From Leptospira johnsonii (lineage in GTDB: Bacteria; Spirochaetota; Leptospiria; Leptospirales; Leptospiraceae), in the NCBI RefSeq assembly GCF_003112675.1, contig NZ_BFAY01000010.1:1-64000 (forward strand): 64,000 nucleotides of DNA. The letters run 5' to 3'. Below the pieces are notes generated by a model that was given only the letters and a program-made list of their open reading frames with translations, had not been told where the DNA came from and did no database searches. Position 1 is the first letter of the stretch. Every line of letters begins with the position of its first letter. The translations under genes and the position numbers were made by a program. Positions 1 to 9,502 of the stretch are shown here, piece after piece.

Positions 1-474
1 GCCTTGGTAACCACCGCCTTCGCGATTTTGTCCACCTTGGTAGCCGCCACCTTCTGGGCGATTTCCGCGGTAATTGCCACCGGATTCTCCAGACTCTCTG
101 TTCTGGTTAGAGTATGTTGGTCTTTGGTTAGGACGAGATACTATAATGTTATTGTCTTCCCTCTGGAAGGGAGGTCTACCTTCTCCTAAAATATGCTCAG
201 GAGGAGCAGATCTTGGAACCGGAGGTTCTTGGCGAGAGCTTGGTTCCGGAAAGAGAGGTTCTTTTTTAGGAGGAGCAGAACTTTTAGGAGCGCTTGGAGA
301 GGAAGAAGCTGCAGCAGCAGGTTTACCTGAATCTGTAGGTGCCTCTTTCTTTGCAGAAGTAGAAGGTACCTTCTCATCCGGCTTCTTTTTGATCACCAGT
401 TTCTTCTTCTTGCTTGCATCAGCAGAAGCAGAGCCCTGGAGCTTTTCCTTGATTGATTTATTCTTTTCTTCCAT
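1..474 (-). CDS. infB: Translation initiation factor IF-2, N-terminal part (cut by window edge)
   Basis: IF-2 delivers initiator tRNA to the 30S subunit. Only the first 158 codons are inside the window, so the GTPase core is not seen. The visible part starts MEEKNKSIKEKLQGS, runs through a Lys-rich stretch and an Ala/Ser/Pro-rich linker, and ends in a Gly/Arg/Asn/Gln-rich tract with the unit GGYQGG and the variants NREGG and NYRGNR. This low-complexity tail is typical of the variable IF-2 N-terminus. The identification rests on that composition and on its place directly downstream of nusA and rimP, the usual bacterial order. The ATG at 474 is chosen because it opens a continuous frame to the edge. 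Confidence 0.85.
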   Translation of the reverse strand, partial: MEEKNKSIKEKLQGSASADASKKKKLVIKKKPDEKVPSTSAKKEAPTDSGKPAAAASSSPSAPKSSAPPKKEPLFPEPSSRQEPPVPRSAPPEHILGEGRPPFQREDNNIIVSRPNQRPTYSNQNRESGESGGNYRGNRPEGGGYQGGQNREGGGYQG

Positions 475-545
475 ATAATGTCCTGGTCAAGTACGGGATG
501 TACTGAAAACGGGTCTTAAAGCCCTACCCTCAAAATTCGAGGAGA

Positions 546-1913
<1,368 letters not shown>

Positions 1914-1915
1914 AA

Positions 1916-2404
<489 letters not shown>

Positions 2405-2668
2405 CGCCGGCCTTACAGAGAGTCTCTGAACCGCTTCGTTTTGCCTCAAAAAAGAGGAAAAAACAACCTACAAAACCGGCATATCTCCGAAATTTTTAGG
2501 TTTGTCCCATACATTTCATGGGTGGTTCCCGATACCTATTCAAAATATTTTTAGCTGACCCTAGTGTAAAGTAAAAAATAAGCCCAGTTCCGAAGCATCC
2601 TCTTGTTACGAGCGAAATTGCTTGTTTTCTTATACTAGAAAGGAGGATGGTAACGAAATGTCCCGGTA

Positions 2669-2683
2669 AACCAAAAATAGGCT
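2669..2683 (+). repeat. 15-bp direct repeat AACCAAAAATAGGCT, copy 1
   Basis: The 15-mer AACCAAAAATAGGCT occurs about 20 bases before the lipoprotein start at 2702. It recurs exactly at 5362-5376, in the leader of the next secreted-protein gene. In this first copy it sits between CCCG and CGGG, which could close a small hairpin followed by a run of T. Function is unknown. It may be a shared promoter or leader element of genes for exported proteins. Confidence 0.45.
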
Positions 2684-2701
2684 CGGGTTTTTATTAGAAA
2701 C

Positions 2702-3856
2702 ATGCAAAATTCTTTTACTTCCAAGATCAGGACCTCATCTGTCCGCAAATACCTTCCCTTTTTCTTATGCTTTATCTTAGCGATAGGAGCTTGTTCCAAA
2801 TTCCGAGTAGATGATTACAATCCATATCTATACGGAAGAGTTAAATTAGGAAAAGATCTAAAAGAATTACAAGTAAGCATAGTCAATCGCGTCCCTACGA
2901 ACGTTCCGAACCAGGTTGCGGTCGCTTCCGGAGTGATTTACGTTCCTGATTTCGAACAATCCTTGATCAAAGCATTTAACTCGGACGGAGATCTGAAGTT
3001 CGTGATCGGTAGCTCCAAGGAAAAACAGGATAAGGTCAAAACATATAATATTAAATTAGGAAGAATCGGATTAGTTACCGTTTCCGACGGAGATGATATC
3101 TACGTTCAATCCAGAGTTTCCAAAGAAGATGCAAAGGCAGACAAAGTTGCGGAGAATATTTACGCAAAAAAATCCGGAGAGTTTCGCACGGAAGTAGAAG
3201 AAGCAGTTCCTTCTGTGATCCTGAAAATAAACGATTCCGGAAAACTTTCCCAGACAATCTATGCCGACGGTGTAGGAGGTTCTATTCCTTTCGGTTATGT
3301 GGAAAGAATGGAAGCGGGAAACAACGATCTACTATTCGTTTTTCATAGACAGAATGGAGCAATGAGGCTCAGCATTTTTGACGAAGCCGGAAAATTAAAA
3401 CAAAAGGTAGAAGGTTCCGACTATAAAGATTCTTTAAACCAAGGAGAAGCTTATACTTGGTATGTGGACTCGTTCATCTCACATCCTGACGGGGAATATA
3501 TACTTGGTTCCTTTAGTTTTTACGAAACAAAATCCGGAAGATTCAAAAACAGAAAGATCCTAAAATACGAACTCAAAGATAAAAGGATCACTCCTATCAA
3601 AGAGATCCAAGATCCTTCCGAAACATTGTATTGGGTTCTCAACAATGATAACTTTTTCATCTGGGAAACCGAGGTAGAAGAAGGAAATTCTATCCGACTC
3701 CAAGTCCACGACGAGGACGGAAATCATGTCAATAATATCCGTTTGAACTATCCTCCGCCTCGCGGCCTTTGGAGGGAAACTTGGATGGATACAAACGATG
3801 AGATCTATTCCATGAAGATCAGATCGGGTTATTTAGAGATCCATAAATGGAAATAA
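2702..3856 (+). CDS. Leptospira-type lipoprotein of unknown function
   Basis: The protein has a basic N-terminus, a hydrophobic stretch at about 17-30, and a lipobox ending I-G-A-C with Cys31 as the likely lipidated residue. The mature part (about 350 residues) is polar. It contains segments suggestive of a beta-propeller (VIYVPDFEQSLIKAFNSDGDLKFVIG; KTVRSGYLEI-like ends), resembling NHL or WD-type sensor folds, but no repeat family is certain. It is followed after one base by the nicotinamide-nucleotide repair gene, so the two are probably co-transcribed. The neighbourhood upstream of rimP is familiar from Leptospira. No enzymatic residues were recognised. Confidence 0.8.
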   Translation: MQNSFTSKIRTSSVRKYLPFFLCFILAIGACSKFRVDDYNPYLYGRVKLGKDLKELQVSIVNRVPTNVPNQVAVASGVIYVPDFEQSLIKAFNSDGDLKFVIGSSKEKQDKVKTYNIKLGRIGLVTVSDGDDIYVQSRVSKEDAKADKVAENIYAKKSGEFRTEVEEAVPSVILKINDSGKLSQTIYADGVGGSIPFGYVERMEAGNNDLLFVFHRQNGAMRLSIFDEAGKLKQKVEGSDYKDSLNQGEAYTWYVDSFISHPDGEYILGSFSFYETKSGRFKNRKILKYELKDKRITPIKEIQDPSETLYWVLNNDNFFIWETEVEEGNSIRLQVHDEDGNHVNNIRLNYPPPRGLWRETWMDTNDEIYSMKIRSGYLEIHKWK

Positions 3857-3857
3857 A

Positions 3858-5315
3858 ATGAGCCCATCTCATTTCCAGGCATTATTCAGCGAAGAAGAAG
3901 CAAAAATCCTAGACGAGCAAACTATCCGAGATAGAAATATCTCGGGGACATTGCTCATGGGATTTGCGGCGATTTCCATCTTCCAAACCTGGGAAAAAGT
4001 TTTTAGATCCGCAAATAAGATCATTATACTCTGCGGTTCAGGTAACAACGGAGGAGACGGATACGCCTTAGCCCAATTTTTAATGGCAGAAGGTCTCGAA
4101 GTGGAGATCTATTCCAAAGAAGGAAACTTCTCCCAAGAAACAAAATATTATAAAAATATAACAGAAGAACTGAGGATCCCAAACTTCCCTTTAGAAAAAT
4201 TTAAGAGCAATCTTGTAAATCCCGGAGAAGTATTGGTAGATTCTCTTTTAGGAACAGGATTCAAGGGATCATTGACGGGAGAAATATCCCAGGCGGTTTC
4301 CGAAATTCGCTCTGCCAAAGAAAGATTAAAAGATTCTTTATTGGTCCTGAGCATAGATGCGGTTTCAGGATATTCTCCGGACGAAAAAATCCCCTTTGCA
4401 GCGGATATCTTGGCAGAAATCGGATCTCCTAAAACCAAGAATGTATTCTACCCTTTGCCTAAGGAAAAAAAGTCGTTTCATCCAATAGGGTTCTTACGCC
4501 AAGAATTTAAAACTTCCAAATATCTTTTACCAAGAGCGGATAGAGAAGAGTTAGTTTCTAAACTTTCCAGAGAAAAAGACTCCCATAAATACAAAAACGG
4601 TTCCGCAGTATTCATAGGTGGCTCGGAAGGAATGTCGGGAGCGATCTTATCTTCCGCACTCGCTTTCCAAGAATTGGGAGGAGGAATTTCCCAGATACTC
4701 ACTCCTTCCGCAAATACTCTCACGAAAGTTTTGAAAAAAGATCCTTCCTTCATGGTATCGGGGTTAGAAACTTCTAAAAAACTTTCCGATTATCCGTTTT
4801 TGAAAAAGGCAAATGTGATATGTGTAGGGCCAGGGCTTGCATCTTCTGATCTTCCCCAATATTCTTTTTCAAAAGAGGCGTATCTTGTCTTTGATGCAGG
4901 TGCATTCAAGTATTTGGATGAAAAAAACTTAGGCCCTCGCACGATACTCACTCCTCATTTAGGAGAATGGTCTTCTATTGCGGGTAAAAAATACCAAAGC
5001 CAATATTCCGCATTCGAAGATGCAAAGGTTTGGGCAAAGGAAAAGGGAACATATTTACTTTTAAAAGGACCTGTTTCCATTCTGTTCTCTCCCGATGGGA
5101 ACTCCTATATTTGGGAATTCCAAGAACCTAAACTGGCTGTCATGGGAACAGGAGATTTGCTTGTAGGAGTTCTAACATTCTTCTTATCGCGGGGAGAAGA
5201 TATGATAGAATCTGTCAGACTTTCCCAAAGTATACTTTTGCATTGCGCGGAGTTATGCAAAGGTTACCCTACTGCTGCTCGGATACGAAAGAAAATTCGG
5301 AATCTTTTGCAATAG
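3858..5315 (+). CDS. nnr: Bifunctional NAD(P)HX epimerase/dehydratase (YjeF family)
   Basis: This enzyme repairs hydrated NADH and NADPH. The N-terminal YjeF domain epimerises the S/R forms, and the C-terminal ribokinase-like domain dehydrates NAD(P)HX using ADP. In the N domain, GSGNNGGDGYALAQ at about 60-73 is the nucleotide-binding loop and DSLLGTG follows. In the C domain, an HKYKNGSAVFIGGSEGMSGA segment opens the fold, LTPHLGEW lies mid-domain, and MGTGDLLVG at about 429-437 carries the catalytic Asp. The family consensus there is GTGDVLAG. Its length of 485 residues fits the fused form. It starts one base after the lipoprotein stop. Confidence 0.92.
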   Translation: MSPSHFQALFSEEEAKILDEQTIRDRNISGTLLMGFAAISIFQTWEKVFRSANKIIILCGSGNNGGDGYALAQFLMAEGLEVEIYSKEGNFSQETKYYKNITEELRIPNFPLEKFKSNLVNPGEVLVDSLLGTGFKGSLTGEISQAVSEIRSAKERLKDSLLVLSIDAVSGYSPDEKIPFAADILAEIGSPKTKNVFYPLPKEKKSFHPIGFLRQEFKTSKYLLPRADREELVSKLSREKDSHKYKNGSAVFIGGSEGMSGAILSSALAFQELGGGISQILTPSANTLTKVLKKDPSFMVSGLETSKKLSDYPFLKKANVICVGPGLASSDLPQYSFSKEAYLVFDAGAFKYLDEKNLGPRTILTPHLGEWSSIAGKKYQSQYSAFEDAKVWAKEKGTYLLLKGPVSILFSPDGNSYIWEFQEPKLAVMGTGDLLVGVLTFFLSRGEDMIESVRLSQSILLHCAELCKGYPTAARIRKKIRNLLQ

Positions 5316-5361
5316 CTACAACCGCAAAAAACGTTTAGAAATTCCAAATCCTATTCCGCTG

Positions 5362-5376
5362 AACCAAAAATAGGCT
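5362..5376 (+). repeat. 15-bp direct repeat AACCAAAAATAGGCT, copy 2
   Basis: This is an exact second copy of the 15-mer at 2669-2683. It lies in the 213-base gap between the nnr stop and the secreted Cys-rich gene, about 150 bases before the GTG at 5529. Loosely similar text (AGCATCCT) also lies near both copies. The rest of the gap is AT-rich and shows no other feature I can support. Confidence 0.45.
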
Positions 5377-5528
5377 TATAGCATCCTTCTCTCGAGGAGA
5401 ACAGAATTATTTCCCTGACTTCAATAAAAAAGTGACAGAATTTTCGATTAGAGTGATAAGGTCCGCAGAGTTTAATTTATTTTAATAGATGAAAAGATTG
5501 CTCGGATAGATGCAATGCAGGAGAATTC

Positions 5529-6350
5529 GTGAAAAAAATCAATCCAACTTTAAGTTCCAGGCTTTTCATCTTGATTTTTACGATCATTTCTGTTTCGATC
5601 GTCGGCCCCACTTTTGCAGATGCGAATGATTACACTTGGACGAGTATACAGATCCCTACGGATGCTAATAAAGATTATCCTGCAGGTTATAACCAAGGTT
5701 CAAACAACTCTTCAAGTAATGCAACAGATAGCGCTACTTGTAAAGAACTCTGTGCCCAAAGTTCCAATTGCAATGCGTTTTGGTTTTCCAATGGAACTAG
5801 GCATGCTCGCACCGATTCAGGTACAATCATTGATAGACCCTATCCGCTTTGCCTCCACTATTCCTCTCTGCCGAGTAAAATATCATGGAATGATTTTGAT
5901 GATGTAGTGGATTACACTGAACGCATTTTTGAAAAGAAAGGCCCTCTAAAAGCCTGTATGAATCCGAATTCCTTTAAAGTAGGAGGAAGTTATTATACTT
6001 CTAGTCTGGAAAAAGGAAAAGCGTACACCGGTATCGGGTATCTCCTTGGGTATCTAAATTCTCCCCAGGATTGCGCTAATGAAATTCTTAGCAACGGAGG
6101 AAATGCTTGGGTATGGATCTATATTAAAGGACTAAATACTTTGATTACTGGTTATTGCTTCGGTTCGTCTACCGGACAGGATTCAGGCACACAATTTACG
6201 CTGAAAAATTCTCCGGCTAGAGTAGTGTTCCCAACTACGGAAGGAGAATGCACTGCAAATGAAAACGAATGTACCCAAACTTCTCAGGATTCCTATCCTA
6301 GTAAAAAATGTTGTGCTCGAGGAAAATTCTACCAATGTTCGAATCCTTGA
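5529..6350 (+). CDS. Secreted Cys-rich protein with PAN/Apple-like segment
   Basis: A signal peptide spans about residues 1-30, ending near PTFADA, so the protein is exported. Residues about 55-115 have the spacing of a PAN/Apple domain (CKELCAQSSNCNAFWF and a later PLCLHY). A second Cys-containing segment follows, and the C-terminus is a compact Cys cluster (CTANENECTQ and KKCCARGKFYQC), probably disulfide-bonded. PAN modules usually bind protein or carbohydrate, so a surface adhesion role is possible but is inference. The GTG start has GGAG six bases upstream. No neighbour suggests a pathway, and it appears to be a single-gene unit. Confidence 0.75.
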   Translation: MKKINPTLSSRLFILIFTIISVSIVGPTFADANDYTWTSIQIPTDANKDYPAGYNQGSNNSSSNATDSATCKELCAQSSNCNAFWFSNGTRHARTDSGTIIDRPYPLCLHYSSLPSKISWNDFDDVVDYTERIFEKKGPLKACMNPNSFKVGGSYYTSSLEKGKAYTGIGYLLGYLNSPQDCANEILSNGGNAWVWIYIKGLNTLITGYCFGSSTGQDSGTQFTLKNSPARVVFPTTEGECTANENECTQTSQDSYPSKKCCARGKFYQCSNP

Positions 6351-6443
6351 AGGCGTTCGTATCGATTTAATAATACCTCGACTATAGGTCGTCCGGAACC
6401 GATTACTTCTAGTCGATTACGCTCAAAACTTTCAACAAATAAG

Positions 6444-7073
6444 TCACTCAGACTTAAATTTGATCTTGCGATGAGTTCCGTCGCAATAAGGTTTATTGGA
6501 AGAACCACCACAACGACAGAGGTAAGTTTCGGTGGTTCTATTTGTTACCTTTCCAGTCCCGGAACAAATTTCTAAATTTCCGCTCACCTTCAAAGGACCG
6601 TTTTTAGTAGGTTCTATTTTTAAGATCCCATTCCGAACCGGCAAAGGTTGAGACTCTTGGACAGAAGGTTCTCCCGTTGCTGTAAAACCGATACTCACAT
6701 GAGTTGCATCGCAAAAAGGCTTATGGGTAGAAGCTCCACATCTACAAAGTGTGAGCCTATATTGTTTTTCGAGACCTTCTAACTCGATATCCGCATGGAT
6801 CGCAATCGGCCCGTTCTCTCTTACTCTCAAAACATTGACCGGAGGGGCAGTTTCCTTAAAAGAAGGATCATTCGATTCGAAACGGATCGCACCAGAAGGA
6901 CAATTCAAAGCTAAGGATTTGATCTCTTCTACACTTGCCTTATCCGGATAGATCCATTCTCCTTCGACGTTCGGAACGAATACGTCGGGTCTACTCAATA
7001 CACAATTTCTGGAATGAATACATTTCTTGCCGTCAAAAAGAATGGTGGCTTCTTTTCCTTTTACGATTTCCAT
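6444..7073 (-). CDS. Iron-sulfur protein: mono-cluster ferredoxin-like domain plus two CDGSH domains
   Basis: This is a predicted cytoplasmic Fe-S protein with three cluster sites. Residues about 1-70 match the small Fer4_19-type domain (CIHSRNC at 18-24 and CPSGAI near 59). Two CDGSH-type 2Fe-2S motifs follow: CRCGASTHKPFCDATH at about 109-124 and CRCGGSSNKPYCDGTH at about 186-201. Both keep the three Cys and one His that bind the cluster. Proteins of this type are thought to act in electron or cluster transfer, but the partner is unknown. AGAGG lies seven bases before the ATG. It is divergent from the membrane protein gene at 7163. Confidence 0.9.
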   Translation of the reverse strand: MEIVKGKEATILFDGKKCIHSRNCVLSRPDVFVPNVEGEWIYPDKASVEEIKSLALNCPSGAIRFESNDPSFKETAPPVNVLRVRENGPIAIHADIELEGLEKQYRLTLCRCGASTHKPFCDATHVSIGFTATGEPSVQESQPLPVRNGILKIEPTKNGPLKVSGNLEICSGTGKVTNRTTETYLCRCGGSSNKPYCDGTHRKIKFKSE

Positions 7074-7162
7074 GATTTGGCCTCTTGGATGACTATGGAC
7101 CTATTCAGGAATGCTTGCAATCTTTTATAGGAGAAAGTAATGTATGGAAAAAGGACCCAGGA

Positions 7163-7765
7163 ATGTCTAAAATGAGTAAAGGTTACCATTCCCGCTCTCC
7201 GGAAGAATTCCAAGATTTCCTGCGCAAAAGTAAGGATGCGGGTAAATCAAATAACCGCTCCAAATTGATCCTATTTTTCGACGTTATACTATTACTGTTT
7301 ATTTTTTCAGTGGTTGCCAAACTTTTAAATCCTCTGGCATTTTCAGGGCAGACAGAATCAAAGGAAATTTCTTCTGGTTTTGTGAGTTATCGTCTTTCTT
7401 CCAGCAAGGAGAGCCCTAAGGAGTTTCCGATCTTCTTTCTTTTTCTAAAGAACAAAGGAACGGAAAGTTTATCTTTTCCAAATACAGAAGATAAGATCCG
7501 TGTTTTTATAAAAAGCGGAGATCTAAATTGTCTGGAAGATTCTTGGACTTTAATTTCTAAAAAATTAGAACCTGGGAGTACGAATTTTTTCAGGTATGAA
7601 ATTTCTTCTGCTCTTCTTTCTAATCTTCCTCCTGAATGTAAAACTCAGGAAAAATCCATTTTGAATAATATTACCGGTGTTTTCCAAGGCGGGAAAAAAA
7701 GATCCTTTCATGCGGAAATTCTCCGAAAAGACGAAAACATTTCTTTAGAAATCCCTAATTTTTGA
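7163..7765 (+). CDS. Single-pass membrane protein of unknown function
   Basis: I do not recognise the family. A basic cytoplasmic N-terminus with RSPEEFQDFLRKSKD leads into one strong transmembrane helix (LILFFDVILLLFIFSVVAKLL). About 135 polar residues follow, probably periplasmic. The ATG at 7163 is preferred over an upstream TTG at 7085 because AAGGA lies eight bases before it and the extra N-terminus looks non-coding. The small gene at 7772 starts six bases after its stop, so the two form an operon. Confidence 0.7.
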   Translation: MSKMSKGYHSRSPEEFQDFLRKSKDAGKSNNRSKLILFFDVILLLFIFSVVAKLLNPLAFSGQTESKEISSGFVSYRLSSSKESPKEFPIFFLFLKNKGTESLSFPNTEDKIRVFIKSGDLNCLEDSWTLISKKLEPGSTNFFRYEISSALLSNLPPECKTQEKSILNNITGVFQGGKKRSFHAEILRKDENISLEIPNF

Positions 7766-7771
7766 GATATC

Positions 7772-8008
7772 ATGAACGAAGAGATCCAAACATTAAACAA
7801 GATAGTCGCCATCGTGGATGAAAAAGCTTCCTTATTTAAAAAGGATTGGAGCCATATGCCGAAGATCAGGGCCATTACCGAGAAAAAATTGATCTTGGAC
7901 CTGATTGAAAACGCTTTACAATTAGCGAAGAATATTCGTCCAGCACCCACGGATCTTCTGGGGGATTTACAGAAATTGAAAGCGGAGTTTTCTAGGCTAC
8001 CTCTCTAA
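7772..8008 (+). CDS. Small helical protein of unknown function
   Basis: A 78-residue, charged, probably all-helical soluble protein (MNEEIQTLNKIVAIVDEKASLF...) with no signal peptide, membrane helix or metal motif. It begins six bases after the membrane protein gene, which supports translation and a shared role. The composition and clean start favour a real gene. No known family was recognised. Confidence 0.65.
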   Translation: MNEEIQTLNKIVAIVDEKASLFKKDWSHMPKIRAITEKKLILDLIENALQLAKNIRPAPTDLLGDLQKLKAEFSRLPL

Positions 8009-8021
8009 GGAAATTCCATCG

Positions 8022-8037
8022 TGTTGGAACTCCAACA
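8022..8037. repeat. Short dispersed palindrome TGTTGGAACTCCAACA
   Basis: This near-perfect 16-base palindrome follows the stop at 8008. Related text occurs at 8151-8166 (TGTTGGAACTCCTACG) and 12101-12116 (TTGGAGCTCCTACAAC). All three lie in gaps at the 3' ends of genes, which suggests a dispersed intergenic repeat or a weak bidirectional terminator. Confidence 0.5.
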
Positions 8038-8111
8038 AAAGTAAGATGTAAAATTCAGTTGTAGAGATTTGAATTTTATGATATAGGACTGGGCTCTCCC
8101 ACAAGCCACTC

Positions 8112-8135
8112 CCCCCACCCGAACCTGGGTGGGGG
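8112..8135. terminator. GC-rich hairpin in a convergent gap
   Basis: CCCCCACCC at 8112-8120 pairs perfectly with GGGTGGGGG at 8127-8135 around the loop GAACCT. The gap separates the plus-strand gene ending at 8008 from the minus-strand gene ending at 8192. No T-run follows on either side, so it is not a classic intrinsic terminator. It may be a 3' stabilising structure or part of the repeat whose flanks are at 8022 and 8151. Confidence 0.45.
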
Positions 8136-8150
8136 CAATCTCAAACCCGA

Positions 8151-8166
8151 TGTTGGAACTCCTACG
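8151..8166. repeat. Short dispersed palindrome, second copy
   Basis: TGTTGGAACTCCTACG shares 12 consecutive bases with the copy at 8022. Together the two flank the GC-rich hairpin at 8112-8135, as if bounding one repeat unit of about 145 bases. Confidence 0.45.
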
Positions 8167-8191
8167 TCGCAGCAGCTGCAGAATCCATCTC

Positions 8192-9328
8192 TCAATCGTA
8201 ATGTTTTGTGACCTTCTTCCATTTCTTTTCGGTATCTTCCAGGTAATCTTGGATCTCTGAGTAAGATCTTTTTCCATCTAGGTAATCCAGGAGGAACTGG
8301 TCTCCTACCAAGAGTTGGATTGCAGGTAGATCGGATCTAAATTCATAAGGCCCTTGCAGGAATTCAAACTGGTTCGGATAAAATTCTCTCAATGTGCGGA
8401 TAAGCAATAATCCAAACAATAAACTATGGAATTTTTTAGGTTTATCCAATAGGATCTGGTAACCTCCACAAACTTTTCCCGCATGTTTATGAAAGGTGGG
8501 AATAAACTTCAAAGGTCTGAGCCTAAAAATTCCTTTTTGTTTTTCCTCCAGTTTTTCCAAAAGTGATCTGTCCAGATCGTTGATATAGGGAGCACCGAAT
8601 GTTTCGAATGGCCGAGTGGTCCCTCTCCCTTCTGAAAGATTTGTTCCTTCTAAAAGACAAAGTCCAGTATATACATAACAAGTTGTTTGAGCAGGAATAT
8701 TGGGAGAAGGTGGAACCCATAAAAACTCAGAACTCTTTTTGGGATATAGATCCAATCTGGAAAGTTCCAGATCCAGTTTGAATGTATCCTTATAATATTC
8801 CAAAAGGCCCGCAGCTGAGAGACCATGTCGGTGCAGTGTACCTTCTACCCCAACGAATGAAGAAAATTTTTTTTCTAAAGGAGAACCTTCGATCCTGGAG
8901 CCAGCCGGATTTTTTGCATTCGATACTAAAATGCGAGGTCTCGGTTTTCCTTTTTTGGCGAGTCGATCTACAGCCTGCATGGCATACAATGCCGTGGTCA
9001 AAAATGTATAATAACGAGCGCCTACATCTCTGATATCTATGATCAATGTGTCCAGATCGGATAATACTTCTTCGGCTGGAGCAAGACTTTCCTCATTGTC
9101 TCCATACAAATTTAGGACCTGAGTTTCTCCCAAGTCGTAGATAAGCCCGCTTCCGGAGACCTGATCTTGGAGTTCTGCAAAAAGTCCATGTTCAGGCAAA
9201 AACAGTTTTTTGAGTCCATACTCTTTTTGGATGATCCGGAAATGATAATCGCCTTTCCAACCATATGCGCTTTGGTTGGTAAGCATTCCGATTGCTTTTG
9301 CATCGGAGAGAATTCTGTTTTTTTTCAT
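8192..9328 (-). CDS. DUF1343 / NamZ-like exo-beta-N-acetylmuramidase family protein
   Basis: The family includes NamZ, which releases terminal N-acetylmuramic acid from peptidoglycan fragments. Visible family landmarks are MLTNQSAYG near residue 14, the PEHGLFAE segment near 40, a [12 protein letters not shown] block near 95, and [13 protein letters not shown] near 165. The length of 378 residues is normal for the conserved domain. No signal peptide is seen, so it may act in the cytoplasm on recycled wall fragments, but that is inference. The ATG at 9328 is clear. It stands alone and is divergent from the gene at 9503. Confidence 0.85.
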   Translation of the reverse strand: MKKNRILSDAKAIGMLTNQSAYGWKGDYHFRIIQKEYGLKKLFLPEHGLFAELQDQVSGSGLIYDLGETQVLNLYGDNEESLAPAEEVLSDLDTLIIDIRDVGARYYTFLTTALYAMQAVDRLAKKGKPRPRILVSNAKNPAGSRIEGSPLEKKFSSFVGVEGTLHRHGLSAAGLLEYYKDTFKLDLELSRLDLYPKKSSEFLWVPPSPNIPAQTTCYVYTGLCLLEGTNLSEGRGTTRPFETFGAPYINDLDRSLLEKLEEKQKGIFRLRPLKFIPTFHKHAGKVCGGYQILLDKPKKFHSLLFGLLLIRTLREFYPNQFEFLQGPYEFRSDLPAIQLLVGDQFLLDYLDGKRSYSEIQDYLEDTEKKWKKVTKHYD

Positions 9329-9502
9329 TTTCTAAAGAGTTTTTTCCCGGGAAACTGCGGAAGTCAAGCAGGACTATAGCGGCCTTAGTCTTGGAAATCT
9401 TTTGCCTTATCCGGAAGGTCCTTTTTAGAGAATCCTTTAAAAAAGAGTTTCCATTCTTAGCGAAGGATAGTTTTCTTCTTAATTTGCCCCAACAGCGATC
9501 GT

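Noticed and set aside
8005..8277. 90-residue minus-strand frame over the NamZ-like gene end and the repeat gap
   Set aside because: It overlaps the real gene in another frame and includes the GC-rich hairpin; composition is not protein-like.
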